From positions 1 to 59,880 of the IMG/VR virus record IMGVR_UViG_3300035211_000056: DNA of 59,880 nucleotides. One strand, written 5' to 3'. The notes under the pieces are model-generated. The model saw nothing but the letters and a program-made list of their open reading frames with translations, was not told where the DNA came from and made no database searches. This DNA comes from a virus. A program made the translations under genes and the position numbers. Positions 49,301 through 56,973 of this stretch are shown here, piece by piece (the stretch's first letter is position 1; every line of letters begins with the position of its first letter).

Positions 49301-49732
49301 TTAAAAACCTCCAAAAGTTTTTCTTACATTAAAATTAGGACATGTTTTTTTATCATCTAAATCACAGTGTCCACAAAGTATAAAGTCTCCGTACTTAAGC
49401 CGGAGTTCTTTTATTAAAGTCATCAAGGACCCTATCTGTTTATGAGTAAATTCATCAAGTCCTGCAAGGCAAATACTTATACTACAATCATTATAACCTA
49501 TGCAATGCGCACCTTGAACATTATCATGTCTGCCTTTTTTTATTTCTCCGGATCTTTCAATGTAGTAATGATAACCGATATCAGACCAGCCGTTGCCTCT
49601 TGTATCGTAATTTCCCCATTTAATTTCTTCCTCTGGTGATGCTGTATGTAAATGCTTGACAGCATCAAAAGATAATTGTTCTGGCTTATTAGTTGCCGAA
49701 CAATGTATTACTGCATATTTAATCTTATTCAT
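49301..49732 (-). CDS. N-acetylmuramoyl-L-alanine amidase (endolysin)
   Basis: This 143-residue protein is an Amidase_2/T7-lysozyme-type enzyme. Zinc ligands are visible: His10 in AVIHCSAT, His122 in CGHCDLDD and Cys131 in KKTCPNFNV. Other motifs are WSDIGYHYYIERSG and NDCSISICLAG. It cleaves the sugar-peptide bond of peptidoglycan for lysis. It has no signal peptide, so it needs a holin. A promoter lies 11 bases upstream. Confidence 0.92.
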   Translation of the reverse strand: MNKIKYAVIHCSATNKPEQLSFDAVKHLHTASPEEEIKWGNYDTRGNGWSDIGYHYYIERSGEIKKGRHDNVQGAHCIGYNDCSISICLAGLDEFTHKQIGSLMTLIKELRLKYGDFILCGHCDLDDKKTCPNFNVRKTFGGF

Positions 49733-49742
49733 AATTAACGTA

Positions 49743-49751
49743 ATTATAACA
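49743..49751 (-). promoter_or_regulatory. extended -10 promoter before the endolysin gene
   Basis: The minus strand reads TGTTATAAT at 49751-49743. The ATG is at 49732, so the mRNA would have only a few leader bases. No good -35 is seen. Confidence 0.5.
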
Positions 49752-49754
49752 CAT

Positions 49755-50024
49755 TTATTTAATAATATATACAGTAATTAATGTAATAAAAACAGCAACA
49801 AGGATACCCCATTGAATTTTTATATGACGCCAGACAGATTGTTTTTCGCATGCAGGAATTTTGTTTATTATTTTTTCAAGCTTTTCATTGTTGCTGCTTT
49901 GTATTTCATCAAGCTTGCTAAAAGTATAATCGAAGGCATCAAGCGTGTAATTATTCATAGTCGCCTGATCCTTTATCATTAACTTTTTTGTTTCATCACT
50001 CAGAAATACTTTGTCTTTTGTCAT
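49755..50024 (-). CDS. XhlA-like tail-anchored protein
   Basis: This 89-residue protein has a coiled N-terminal region (FSKLDEIQSSNNEKLEKIIN) and one C-terminal membrane helix (WGILVAVFITLITVYIIK). This is the layout of XhlA-type lysis accessory proteins. It lies just upstream of the amidase gene. Confidence 0.55.
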   Translation of the reverse strand: MTKDKVFLSDETKKLMIKDQATMNNYTLDAFDYTFSKLDEIQSSNNEKLEKIINKIPACEKQSVWRHIKIQWGILVAVFITLITVYIIK

Positions 50025-50033
50025 TTTAAATCC

Positions 50034-51143
50034 TTATAAAACGAAAGTTGGTTTTTCTTCAAGTTCTGCTTTACCACTAATCCAAGTTGAAGTTGCTGCT
50101 ACTTCAGCCTCAGCTAAAATATCATCAGTATTAGGATTACAATATGCGCTATTACCTTTTCCTCCTCCATACCAACAATTTATAGGTTGATAGTAAGTTG
50201 CAATATTTTTATATATAATTCCAGATGTTGTTATAGTTTGAGTTGAACTATTACTATGAGTTCCTACAATCATTTGCCATATATACCAATTTCCTGACAA
50301 AGTTTTAGTAACTTCACCAATAGCTTTAGTAGTGACCCAACTATTAGTACCAGTAACAGTTAAAGTATATTGAGGATTAGGTATATAATGATTCATCAAG
50401 ATCCAGCTAGTCCCGTCACTTACAATAGTTACGGCTTCATGATAAAAATCTAAACTAGGATTACTAACTCCGTTTATTGTTCCAGTTATTTGTGAGGCTG
50501 TATTTGTGCTTACGTTTTTGATTATTGTTATTGGTCTGTTTGTATTATTAGACGCATCCGGCAATGTTATTGCCACTCCTGCGGTATCTATTAATACAGT
50601 TCTTACCCTGTCCGTATCTGTTATTACGTAATTTGTTGATTTAGTAACGGCAAGATTGTTTTTCGATTGATCTATTATAGTTGCAAACAATGTAAAATTA
50701 GCTAATAGTATAAAACGATCATTTGATGAATCATAGCCAATTTTTACATAATCGTATTGTGTTATATCTCCGGCAGAAAGTGCATTGCCGTCTTGGTCTA
50801 CAATCGCTTTTGCCGTTAGTCCATCAACAGCAACGGTGCTTGCACCGGTATTAGTATTACCAACCTGAAATATAAATGTCTGTCCGTTCATTAATGCTGT
50901 TGCACGTTTTTGGTTTCCGGTCGGCTCTAAAACGTAAGCATCAGCAGCACCGGAATCACCCCTGAAATTACCTTTTGCTACAAGATTTGAAACGGCTTTT
51001 GATTGCTGTTCTCTGTCTGTGTCGTCAAATACAAGTTCGGCATCTTCTATTAAATTTTTCTGCTCAAGGTTAAATCCGTTAAGGTCGGCAGCGACTAAAT
51101 CAGGAGTTGTTCCGTCTACAAATACGCTATCAGTTGCACCCAA
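50034..51143 (-). CDS. tail fibre protein 1
   Basis: This 369-residue protein starts at TTG 51143 (SD AGAGG). The first 140 residues (DLNGFNLEQKNLIEDAELVF, NTGASTVAVDGL) are related to the fibre at 55362-56306 and probably attach to the baseplate. The C-terminal region has short beta repeats (TKSTNYVITDTDRVRTVLID) and a Gly/aromatic-rich tip, a likely receptor-binding part. Confidence 0.75.
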   Translation of the reverse strand: MGATDSVFVDGTTPDLVAADLNGFNLEQKNLIEDAELVFDDTDREQQSKAVSNLVAKGNFRGDSGAADAYVLEPTGNQKRATALMNGQTFIFQVGNTNTGASTVAVDGLTAKAIVDQDGNALSAGDITQYDYVKIGYDSSNDRFILLANFTLFATIIDQSKNNLAVTKSTNYVITDTDRVRTVLIDTAGVAITLPDASNNTNRPITIIKNVSTNTASQITGTINGVSNPSLDFYHEAVTIVSDGTSWILMNHYIPNPQYTLTVTGTNSWVTTKAIGEVTKTLSGNWYIWQMIVGTHSNSSTQTITTSGIIYKNIATYYQPINCWYGGGKGNSAYCNPNTDDILAEAEVAATSTWISGKAELEEKPTFVL

Positions 51144-51169
51144 ATTAATATACCTCTTTTAATATATTA

Positions 51170-51189
51170 CTCGGGATATTTTAATTATA
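51170..51189 (-). promoter_or_regulatory. late promoter with conserved downstream box (fibre 1)
   Basis: The minus strand reads ATGC TATAAT (51189-51184), six bases (TAAAAT), then ATCCCGAG (51177-51170). Spacing and boxes match those at 15627-15646 and 58318-58337. It lies in the 56-base gap before the fibre gene. Confidence 0.7.
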
Positions 51190-51199
51190 GCATAAAATA

Positions 51200-51595
51200 T
51201 TATTTTTCAGTTTTATTTTCTGGATTTTGTACCGGTTTAATGTGCTTTTTATTTCTTACTTCTTTTTTAAGCTCATTAAATACATCAAAATCATGCCCAA
51301 ATTCAATGATGCCTTGTTCAAGTCCGATTACTATTCGTTTCCGGTTCCCTTGTCCATAAAGGGTTAATTCGATTGCCCTTAATGATTCCCATTCAGCGAC
51401 TATTGGTTGTCCTTGTTCGTTTGCTAATATCTGCCCTTGATTATTCATTAAAAAACGTCTTGGAGATTTCAAATAGGAATGCTCAGCAACTTTATATTCA
51501 ATAGGTTCAGCCCCATTAATAGGTATAAAAGTTACCGTATAATAATCCGGAATTTTCATATTTTCTTTTTTAAGAATTACAGGAGATACGCTCAT
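51200..51595 (-). CDS. hypothetical virion or fibre-associated protein
   Basis: This product of about 131 residues is read from ATG 51595 (MSVSPVILKK); GTG 51649 and ATG 51643 in the same frame are alternatives. The core has VTFIPINGAEPIEYKVAEHS and a repeated NNQGQILANEQGQP hairpin. The end is lysine-rich. No family is recognised. Placement next to the fibre suggests a late function. Confidence 0.5.
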   Translation of the reverse strand: MSVSPVILKKENMKIPDYYTVTFIPINGAEPIEYKVAEHSYLKSPRRFLMNNQGQILANEQGQPIVAEWESLRAIELTLYGQGNRKRIVIGLEQGIIEFGHDFDVFNELKKEVRNKKHIKPVQNPENKTEK

Positions 51596-51698
51596 ACATA
51601 TAATATACCACAAATTTAAAAAAATAAAAGGGCGGTCATCCATAGCCACCCCAAATTAAGGAGAAATGCAAAAATAAAGAAACAAGCAATGCATATAT

Positions 51699-51707
51699 AT
51701 TATACCA
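51699..51707 (-). promoter_or_regulatory. extended -10 promoter, minus strand
   Basis: The minus strand reads TGGTATAAT at 51707-51699. The -35 is weak. It would start the 51200-51649 transcript, back to back with the plus-strand promoter at 51799. Confidence 0.5.
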
Positions 51708-51774
51708 CAATCAATTTTTAAGAAAATATTAATTTATTAAATATCCTAACTTGTTGATATTATTGTAATAAAAA

Positions 51775-51827
51775 TGTTGCAAATATGTTATTTTTTTGTT
51801 GCAAATATATACGGGGTGTGTTACAAT
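51775..51827 (+). promoter_or_regulatory. promoter with 12-bp tandem operator-like repeats
   Basis: TTGCAA (51799-51804), 17 bases, then TACAAT (51822-51827) with a TGT extension. TGTTGCAAATAT occurs twice, at 51775-51786 and 51797-51808, 22 bases apart (about two helical turns). The second copy contains the -35. A regulator bound to both would control this accessory operon. Confidence 0.7.
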
Positions 51828-51860
51828 GTATATATCAGGTCGAAAAAAGGAGAAAAAAAG

Positions 51861-52046
51861 ATGAATCTAAGAATAGCACATAAAACAAAAAGGATTGAAG
51901 ATTTACAAATTGATACTACTGACAACCTATACCAAGTGGACAAGAATTATTTTGTAGAAACAATAAAACAAAACGATTACCCAACTGGCAGATACATAGC
52001 TTATTTTGACAATGAGTCTGTTGAGTTTGAAGTAAAGGAGGGATGA
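51861..52046 (+). CDS. hypothetical small protein
   Basis: This 61-residue protein starts at ATG 51861 (SD AAGGAG). Contains YQVDKNYFVETIKQNDYPTG. First gene of the plus-strand accessory operon; overlaps the next start. Confidence 0.5.
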   Translation: MNLRIAHKTKRIEDLQIDTTDNLYQVDKNYFVETIKQNDYPTGRYIAYFDNESVEFEVKEG

Positions 52047-52261
52047 AGATGATTATTGAAATTAACGAAAAAACACTAGTTGTAAAAGCCAACACAGAAA
52101 GTAAACACTGGCAAATAGCAAAGAATGCTTATGCTGGATTGTTACTGCAAGAAGTACACCGATTAATAAATGAAAAAATTTACCGACAGCAAAAAATAGA
52201 TATGGATATCAAAGAAAAAATCAGAAAAAACAATAACAAAGCATTTTTTGAGGTCGCTTAA
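52043..52261 (+). CDS. hypothetical small protein
   Basis: This 72-residue basic alpha/beta protein (SD AGGAGGG) starts MKMIIEINEKTLVVKANTES. No family. Confidence 0.5.
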   Translation: MKMIIEINEKTLVVKANTESKHWQIAKNAYAGLLLQEVHRLINEKIYRQQKIDMDIKEKIRKNNNKAFFEVA

Positions 52262-52270
52262 TTCCCTGAG

Positions 52271-52293
52271 CCTAGCCGGTACTGCCGGCCTGG
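52271..52293 (+). repeat. GC-rich intergenic hairpin
   Basis: GCCGG (52275-52279) pairs with CCGGC (52285-52289) around TACTG, flanked by CC and GG. It lies between two small genes, just before an SD, and is much richer in G+C than its surroundings. No T-tract follows. Confidence 0.45.
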
Positions 52294-52322
52294 TTGAGCG
52301 AATTAATAAAAGGAGAAAAAAG

Positions 52323-52499
52323 ATGAAAAAGCAATGCAAAGTATGCGGCAAGACTGTCGATACAAAAACAGCAAAGTTTATTGGCGTACAAGAAGGATAT
52401 GGTTATGATCTTTATCTATATAACTGCACTTGCAATGGTACTGTATCTTTTAAAATTATGCACAAGAACAACAAAACAGAGGTGTTTTATGCTAGATAA
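52323..52499 (+). CDS. zinc-ribbon small protein
   Basis: This 58-residue protein starts at ATG 52323 (SD AAGGAG). CKVCGKT and CTCNG form a likely zinc site. Overlaps the next gene by 11 bases. Confidence 0.55.
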   Translation: MKKQCKVCGKTVDTKTAKFIGVQEGYGYDLYLYNCTCNGTVSFKIMHKNNKTEVFYAR

Positions 52500-52707
52500 A
52501 AAGATAAAAATAGTAAACGATTTATTAGAGTCATGTAACGAATCAATTGAATTTTTAAATGAGAGAAAAGAAATTATAGAAGATGCATTAACAAGCATTA
52601 AAAATCATGATCGTGAATTGACGCTTTTAAAATTAAATAAAATAAAAAACAACTTAGATATTCTTGAAAAAGAAATTCAAAAATCGCTCAGTTGTTACAA
52701 GGGGTGA
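52489..52707 (+). CDS. coiled-coil small protein
   Basis: This 72-residue protein starts at ATG 52489 (SD AGAGGTG). Helical throughout, with IEFLNERKEIIEDALTSIKN. No family. Confidence 0.5.
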   Translation: MLDKKIKIVNDLLESCNESIEFLNERKEIIEDALTSIKNHDRELTLLKLNKIKNNLDILEKEIQKSLSCYKG

Positions 52708-52714
52708 CAAATAA

Positions 52715-53074
52715 ATGCGTATGTGGATGGTAAATCCTGAGATATTATGCAATGTACATCTCGGTGGAGAATATTGCGAATTTTATAAGCATAGATGGAC
52801 ATTTGAACGCAAATTTAGAAAAGATGGATATATTAAAAATAATTGCTTAGAACCTAAATCAATGCAAGCCAGGCATGACGAATTAGTTATTGAACGCAGG
52901 AAAAGAGGTTTAAAAGCAAAGGGCACATTTATAGCACCTGATATTTCTTATTTACCGGAATGGCAACAGAATTATAAAGTAGATGTAAAGAAAAACTTAA
53001 AGAAATTACTAGCCAGGTGTGAAAAATGCAGGGAACGATATAATTTGATAATTATTAAAGGAGGTAAATCTTGA
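52715..53074 (+). CDS. pyrimidine-dimer glycosylase-like protein (putative)
   Basis: This 119-residue protein begins MRMWMVNPEILCNVHLGGEY and has EPKSMQARHDELVIERRKRG. This start and the RHD motif are common in phage proteins annotated as pyrimidine dimer DNA glycosylase-like. It may act in DNA repair. The C-terminal half is basic with CEKC. Identification is from pattern memory only. Confidence 0.5.
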   Translation: MRMWMVNPEILCNVHLGGEYCEFYKHRWTFERKFRKDGYIKNNCLEPKSMQARHDELVIERRKRGLKAKGTFIAPDISYLPEWQQNYKVDVKKNLKKLLARCEKCRERYNLIIIKGGKS

Positions 53075-53262
53075 TGAAAGTTGAAGACATGGAAAAGGCA
53101 AACAATCTCATTAAAGAAATTCAGAAGCTTGAGAAAGAGATTGAAGCTATTAAGACACGTAAGTTTAAAAAGATTCAAGCCGTTGAAGACAATTTTGCTG
53201 AAAAACTTGCAGAAAAACAAGAACTACTTGAACAGAAAAAGAAAGAATTTGAGGAAATGTAA
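53074..53262 (+). CDS. coiled-coil small protein
   Basis: This 62-residue protein (ATG 53074, SD AAGGAGGTAA) forms one long charged helix (LIKEIQKLEKEIEAIKTRKF). No family. Confidence 0.5.
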   Translation: MKVEDMEKANNLIKEIQKLEKEIEAIKTRKFKKIQAVEDNFAEKLAEKQELLEQKKKEFEEM

Positions 53263-53277
53263 ACGTAACGTAGACCG

Positions 53278-53301
53278 GGCGGTCTGGGATGGCAGGCCGC
53301 C
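53278..53301 (+). repeat. GC-rich intergenic hairpin
   Basis: GGCGGTCT (53278-53285) pairs with AGGCCGCC (53294-53301), eight pairs with one G-U, loop GGGATGGC. Like the hairpin at 52271 it is a GC-rich island just before an SD, without a T-tract. Confidence 0.5.
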
Positions 53302-53325
53302 AATTTAAAAAGGAGGAAAGCCATA

Positions 53326-53952
53326 ATGGATAACGTCGTAGAATTAATCTTATGTAAAGTAATAAGAAAAATTAAGTATTTTTTACACATAAACATTAAG
53401 TATTTTTTATATAATTCCGATAATTCATTCATGGCAAATTTTATCATGAAGAAATTATTTTTAATGTTAGTTTTAGTTATCGTTGGGGTTGGGTGCGGAA
53501 AAGATCCTGTTCAGGTAATTAAGGAATGCGAGATTGATGAAGCTTTTAAATCTCATGCTGAACTGTTTTATAGTTACTCTTATAAACAAGATTGTGTACC
53601 TATTAAATTTACAGAAGGATTAAGTCAAGGAACAAATGAAGTCAGGGGAATATGTGATTATGAAAACAAGATTGTAGAGATTAATCCTGATCTTTACAAT
53701 GAGGCATCTGAACTTAGACAAGAAATGATAATTTTGCATGAACTAGGTCATTGTGTCTTAAACCTTATGCATAATAATACAACTATTTATTTCAGAGATG
53801 AAAATAATGAGTTGATAGTCACTGGAATAAGCTTAATGCATGAGTCATTATTTATTGATGAAAGATACTATGAAAAAAACAAAGACAAATATTTATCTGA
53901 GTTTTCTACACCTAAAAAAAGAGAAGACGGAGTAATTGAATTTTCATTATAG
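53326..53952 (+). CDS. lipoprotein with HELGH zinc-peptidase motif
   Basis: This 208-residue frame starts at ATG 53326 after a strong SD (AAGGAGG). A lipoprotein signal (MKKLFLMLVLVIVGVGCG) begins only at residue 41, so either a 40-residue extension precedes it or translation starts at 53431 or 53446. The extension encodes two similar units (KYFLHIN, KYFLYN). The mature part has ILHELGHCVLN, a zincin HExxH motif near residue 140. It may be an envelope peptidase. Confidence 0.7.
   Translation: MDNVVELILCKVIRKIKYFLHINIKYFLYNSDNSFMANFIMKKLFLMLVLVIVGVGCGKDPVQVIKECEIDEAFKSHAELFYSYSYKQDCVPIKFTEGLSQGTNEVRGICDYENKIVEINPDLYNEASELRQEMIILHELGHCVLNLMHNNTTIYFRDENNELIVTGISLMHESLFIDERYYEKNKDKYLSEFSTPKKREDGVIEFSL
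53343..53362 (+). repeat. 20-bp repeat shared with 55177-55196
   Basis: The sequence attaatcttatgtaaagtaa occurs here, inside the start of the lipoprotein gene, and again at 55177-55196 in the noncoding region. Within the gene a second direct repeat, attaagtatttttta, lies at 53371 and 53395. Confidence 0.7.
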
Positions 53953-53971
53953 ATAAAGGAAAGGAGTTTTT

Positions 53972-54364
53972 ATGAACAAAAATTTATTAATCAAGATTTT
54001 TTTCAGTGTGTCTATGTTGTTTTTTGTTTTTATGATTTCTTTTGCCGTAATGACAGAAAAAAAGAATAACACAATAAAACAAAAGAAAGAAATTAAACAT
54101 TATTCAGACACAGTTAACGAAGGATATTTTGCGTGTCTGTTAGAAACAGATTATGATACTATTCTTACTTTTTCAGCAAACAAGGATAAGAGAGGTATAA
54201 AATCAATGCTAAAGTCAGGTGTTTGTATAATAACAAAAGGTGGTTTAAATTATTCTATAATAGATTCTGGTATCTTTACATATAAAATAAGAATATATAC
54301 TAATACAGGTGAATATTTAGATTTTTGGGTTCCTTTTGAGGCTATCAAAAACAATAAAAATTAA
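53972..54364 (+). CDS. membrane-anchored protein
   Basis: This 130-residue protein has one N-terminal membrane helix (KIFFSVSMLFFVFMISFAVM) and a beta-rich exterior part. SD AAGGAG. Last gene of the accessory operon; the terminator follows. Confidence 0.5.
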   Translation: MNKNLLIKIFFSVSMLFFVFMISFAVMTEKKNNTIKQKKEIKHYSDTVNEGYFACLLETDYDTILTFSANKDKRGIKSMLKSGVCIITKGGLNYSIIDSGIFTYKIRIYTNTGEYLDFWVPFEAIKNNKN

Positions 54365-54375
54365 CTAATTAACAT

Positions 54376-54407
54376 GGCCCGGCTATCTGTCGGGTCTTCC
54401 TTTTTTA
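54376..54407 (+). terminator. intrinsic terminator of the accessory operon
   Basis: GGCCCG (54376-54381) pairs with CGGGTC (54391-54396, one G-U) around a 9-base loop, then TTCCTTTTTTAT. It ends the plus-strand transcript from 51822. Confidence 0.8.
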
Positions 54408-54521
54408 TAATGACAATTTTTTTCTTGTAGAGTAATGTTTCTATATGTCCAGTTTAAATAAAGAAACGAGACCAGAACCTACACCTAACGACAACGGTGA
54501 CAACACAGGAACAAAAGGACG

Positions 54522-55037
54522 CTAGATTATAAGCATTATTATCATCAAAATAAATGATATTATAAAACCAACAAAAATACTATTAAGTGCCCTATTTATA
54601 TTTAAACCTATCTTGGCATTAGTTTTTAAATTATTACTTATGCGTTCGTCATATGATAATAATTCACATTCTATCATATATAAAAAATCGTGTTTATTTT
54701 CATCTTTTCTGTTTAATAATATTTTTGTAGGACTATTACCGACATGATGGAAACTACCTGTTTTTGTAGCTTTTAACAAAAAGAAAAAACCTATTAAAAA
54801 ACTAGTAAGTAAGATGAAAGCTATTAATTTTTGTAATATATCAACCGATTCGTTCATGAATATAAAAGAACTTAACCCACCTATAAAAAGAATAAATATA
54901 TTAAATAATGATGATGCTTTTTTGAATAATCCATCACAAAAATCTGATGTTTGATTTAATCTTAATCTAGCCTCACCAAAAGCAAACATTGCATCTTTTT
55001 CGTCTATTGATTTCCAGTCTATTTTTTTATTTTCCAT
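54522..55037 (-). CDS. membrane protein, three membrane segments
   Basis: This 171-residue protein has a soluble helical start (EKDAMFAFGEARLRLNQTSD), two adjacent membrane helices (about residues 44-85) and one at the C-terminus. The layout resembles small SLATT/4TM-type membrane effectors of defence systems, but no family is certain. It stands alone with SD GGTGAG. A superinfection-exclusion role is a guess. Confidence 0.5.
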   Translation of the reverse strand: MENKKIDWKSIDEKDAMFAFGEARLRLNQTSDFCDGLFKKASSLFNIFILFIGGLSSFIFMNESVDILQKLIAFILLTSFLIGFFFLLKATKTGSFHHVGNSPTKILLNRKDENKHDFLYMIECELLSYDERISNNLKTNAKIGLNINRALNSIFVGFIISFILMIIMLII

Positions 55038-55361
55038 AACTCACCATTATTATATATAGTTTTTTCAATTTATACATATAAAAGTTATTTTAATAATTTT
55101 TTGTATAGTGTTTTTGTTTGATTTGTTTTTATCATTTTATCGACGCTGTGCCCTACCCTTTTTATACAGTCTCGTAATTAATCTTATGTAAAGTAAAGTT
55201 TTATTATAAACATATTAATAACTTATAATACATAAAGTAACTTGTAAACTATTAACTCAAATTTGTAATAAACAGCTTAAAGTTTATGCAAAAACATAAA
55301 GTAAAATATTATGTTTACGATGTAAGTAATTAATATAACACAAGCACCTTGTATAATATAA
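55038..55361. other. noncoding region with short repeats
   Basis: No gene is seen in these 324 bases. They contain the second copy of the 20-bp repeat (55177-55196) and two ACATAAAGTAA units, near 55230 and 55284. There are also several TGTAA words like those of the main control region. ACAAG/CTTGT near 55342 could be a weak terminator for fibre 2 on the minus strand. Confidence 0.45.
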
Positions 55362-56306
55362 TTACTTGATTCTAATTATGAAACGACAAGGTATACTCCT
55401 TGGCTGTATGCTCTGTGTTGTTGATAACTGATTGTCTGTACCAGGTGTCGCACCAGTTGATGTATCAGAAAAAGTATGTGTATGTACAGTACAAACAGAA
55501 ACACCGCCTGATGAAGTAACTAAAACCGATGCTTCACCCGAACTTGTTGTGCCAGATACATCATGGGTATGACTATCAACAGTATGACTATGCTCCAAGT
55601 CAACCGTATGCCCTGCGTTACCGACCGGACTAACAGACCATAACGCAGTATCAATATCTTCCCCTCCGTCAGTACCGAATCCTACTAAGTACCGCCCGGA
55701 TAAATCAGTTAACGTTTCACCGTTTAGTGGACTATCAGAATCACTTAATACTGAACCATCCATGTAAGCCCAGTAGTTAGAATCAAAAGCAACCGCATCA
55801 TTATAATCCATAAATGGAATTACCGTACCGACTGGCACTACAAGAGATAACAAAGAACCTCTATTTACAAGCCGCCACTCATCTGACCCAGATATATAAA
55901 TTATAGTTACGATTTCACCAGCTACTAACTCACTACCTACAAGAGCCGATCCGTCCCAATTTTTTAAATTCTTAGCACCCAACGAATTAACATTTACCGT
56001 ACTTGCTCCGGTATTTGTAGCAGGTACTACAAACCTTATTTGCGCTCCGTTTATAAGTGACGGTATACCGTAAAAATCACCCACAGGATTAGCAGCATAC
56101 GTATTAGCAGAGCCAGAGCCAGTATAGAAATTACCAACAGAAGAATACGCAGAAACCGCCTCGCCTGTCTGGTCATGGTCTTCGTCATCTAATGTCATTC
56201 CCACACTTTCAATTAAATTATTGTTCTCTAACTTAAAACCGTTTAAATCTTCTGCCGCACAAGTCGGAGTCTCTCCGTTTACCCATTCTTTTTCTGAACC
56301 TGCCAT
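55362..56306 (-). CDS. tail fibre protein 2 (tail-collar domain)
   Basis: This 314-residue protein has an N-terminal part related to fibre 1 (DLNGFKLENNNLIESVGMTL, NTGASTVNVNSL). It is followed by a tail-collar region (VPVGTVIPFMDY, LSGRYLVGFG) and a His-rich metal-binding tip (HTVDLEHSHTVDSHTHDVSG, CTVHTHTF). It should be a receptor-binding fibre. It follows the gp48-like gene, the usual place. Confidence 0.85.
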   Translation of the reverse strand: MAGSEKEWVNGETPTCAAEDLNGFKLENNNLIESVGMTLDDEDHDQTGEAVSAYSSVGNFYTGSGSANTYAANPVGDFYGIPSLINGAQIRFVVPATNTGASTVNVNSLGAKNLKNWDGSALVGSELVAGEIVTIIYISGSDEWRLVNRGSLLSLVVPVGTVIPFMDYNDAVAFDSNYWAYMDGSVLSDSDSPLNGETLTDLSGRYLVGFGTDGGEDIDTALWSVSPVGNAGHTVDLEHSHTVDSHTHDVSGTTSSGEASVLVTSSGGVSVCTVHTHTFSDTSTGATPGTDNQLSTTQSIQPRSIPCRFIIRIK

Positions 56307-56326
56307 ATTTTTAATCCTCCATTAAT

Positions 56327-56932
56327 TTACATACTATGCGGAATACTGTACGGCAAATGCTCGTCGTAAACCACGCTTGTATCTATTTCTAAAACACCGA
56401 CATTAATCGGTAGTAATTTAGTAAAAAAATCAATTATCCCTGCAATATCTGTATCGCTATAATCAGCCTCTATTGCTACCATGAATTTTGATGTCAATGC
56501 ACTTTGTGGAATAAACGGAACGTCATACGGAGGGAATCTATAATTTTCCATATTATAAAACGTAACATCAAAATCAAGTCTGTCTGCAATGTCCTGAAAT
56601 TCATCTATTCCGATTAAATTTAATCCTGATTTTTTAAGTAAGATATTATTACGTCTTTCTGCCAGTGTTCCGGCAATATCAATTGTTTCATCAGGTAAAC
56701 CAAATTCAGACTCCCATCGTGTGATCAATGTTTCTGTTGTTTCAACTCCAAGTTCATCAATTACTTTTGACCAGTCTGATTCTATCAAGACAAAATACAT
56801 TGCAACAGCTTTCCACCATTTATAATGATTTGTAGTGCTATCGTATTTATCCTTCATGAGATAACCACGAGGCATTAAATCAAGAAATTTTCTTGCGTGC
56901 TGGTCTGCGTTATGTTTCTGTCCTGTACTCAT
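56327..56932 (-). CDS. Mu gp48-like tail protein (DUF2313/YmfQ)
   Basis: This 201-residue protein has LDLMPRGYLMKDKYDS near the start and LITRWESEFGLPDETIDIAG in the middle, as in the YmfQ/gp48 baseplate-fibre connectors. The leader has two ATGAGGTT units 17 bases apart, so two SD-like sites precede the ATG. Confidence 0.8.
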   Translation of the reverse strand: MSTGQKHNADQHARKFLDLMPRGYLMKDKYDSTTNHYKWWKAVAMYFVLIESDWSKVIDELGVETTETLITRWESEFGLPDETIDIAGTLAERRNNILLKKSGLNLIGIDEFQDIADRLDFDVTFYNMENYRFPPYDVPFIPQSALTSKFMVAIEADYSDTDIAGIIDFFTKLLPINVGVLEIDTSVVYDEHLPYSIPHSM

Positions 56933-56973
56933 ATATTAAATAACCTCATTTATAAAACAACCTCATATATAAA

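Noticed and set aside
54445-54525. 26-residue plus-strand frame after the terminator
   Set aside because: No SD or promoter, lies downstream of an intrinsic terminator; too little support to call.
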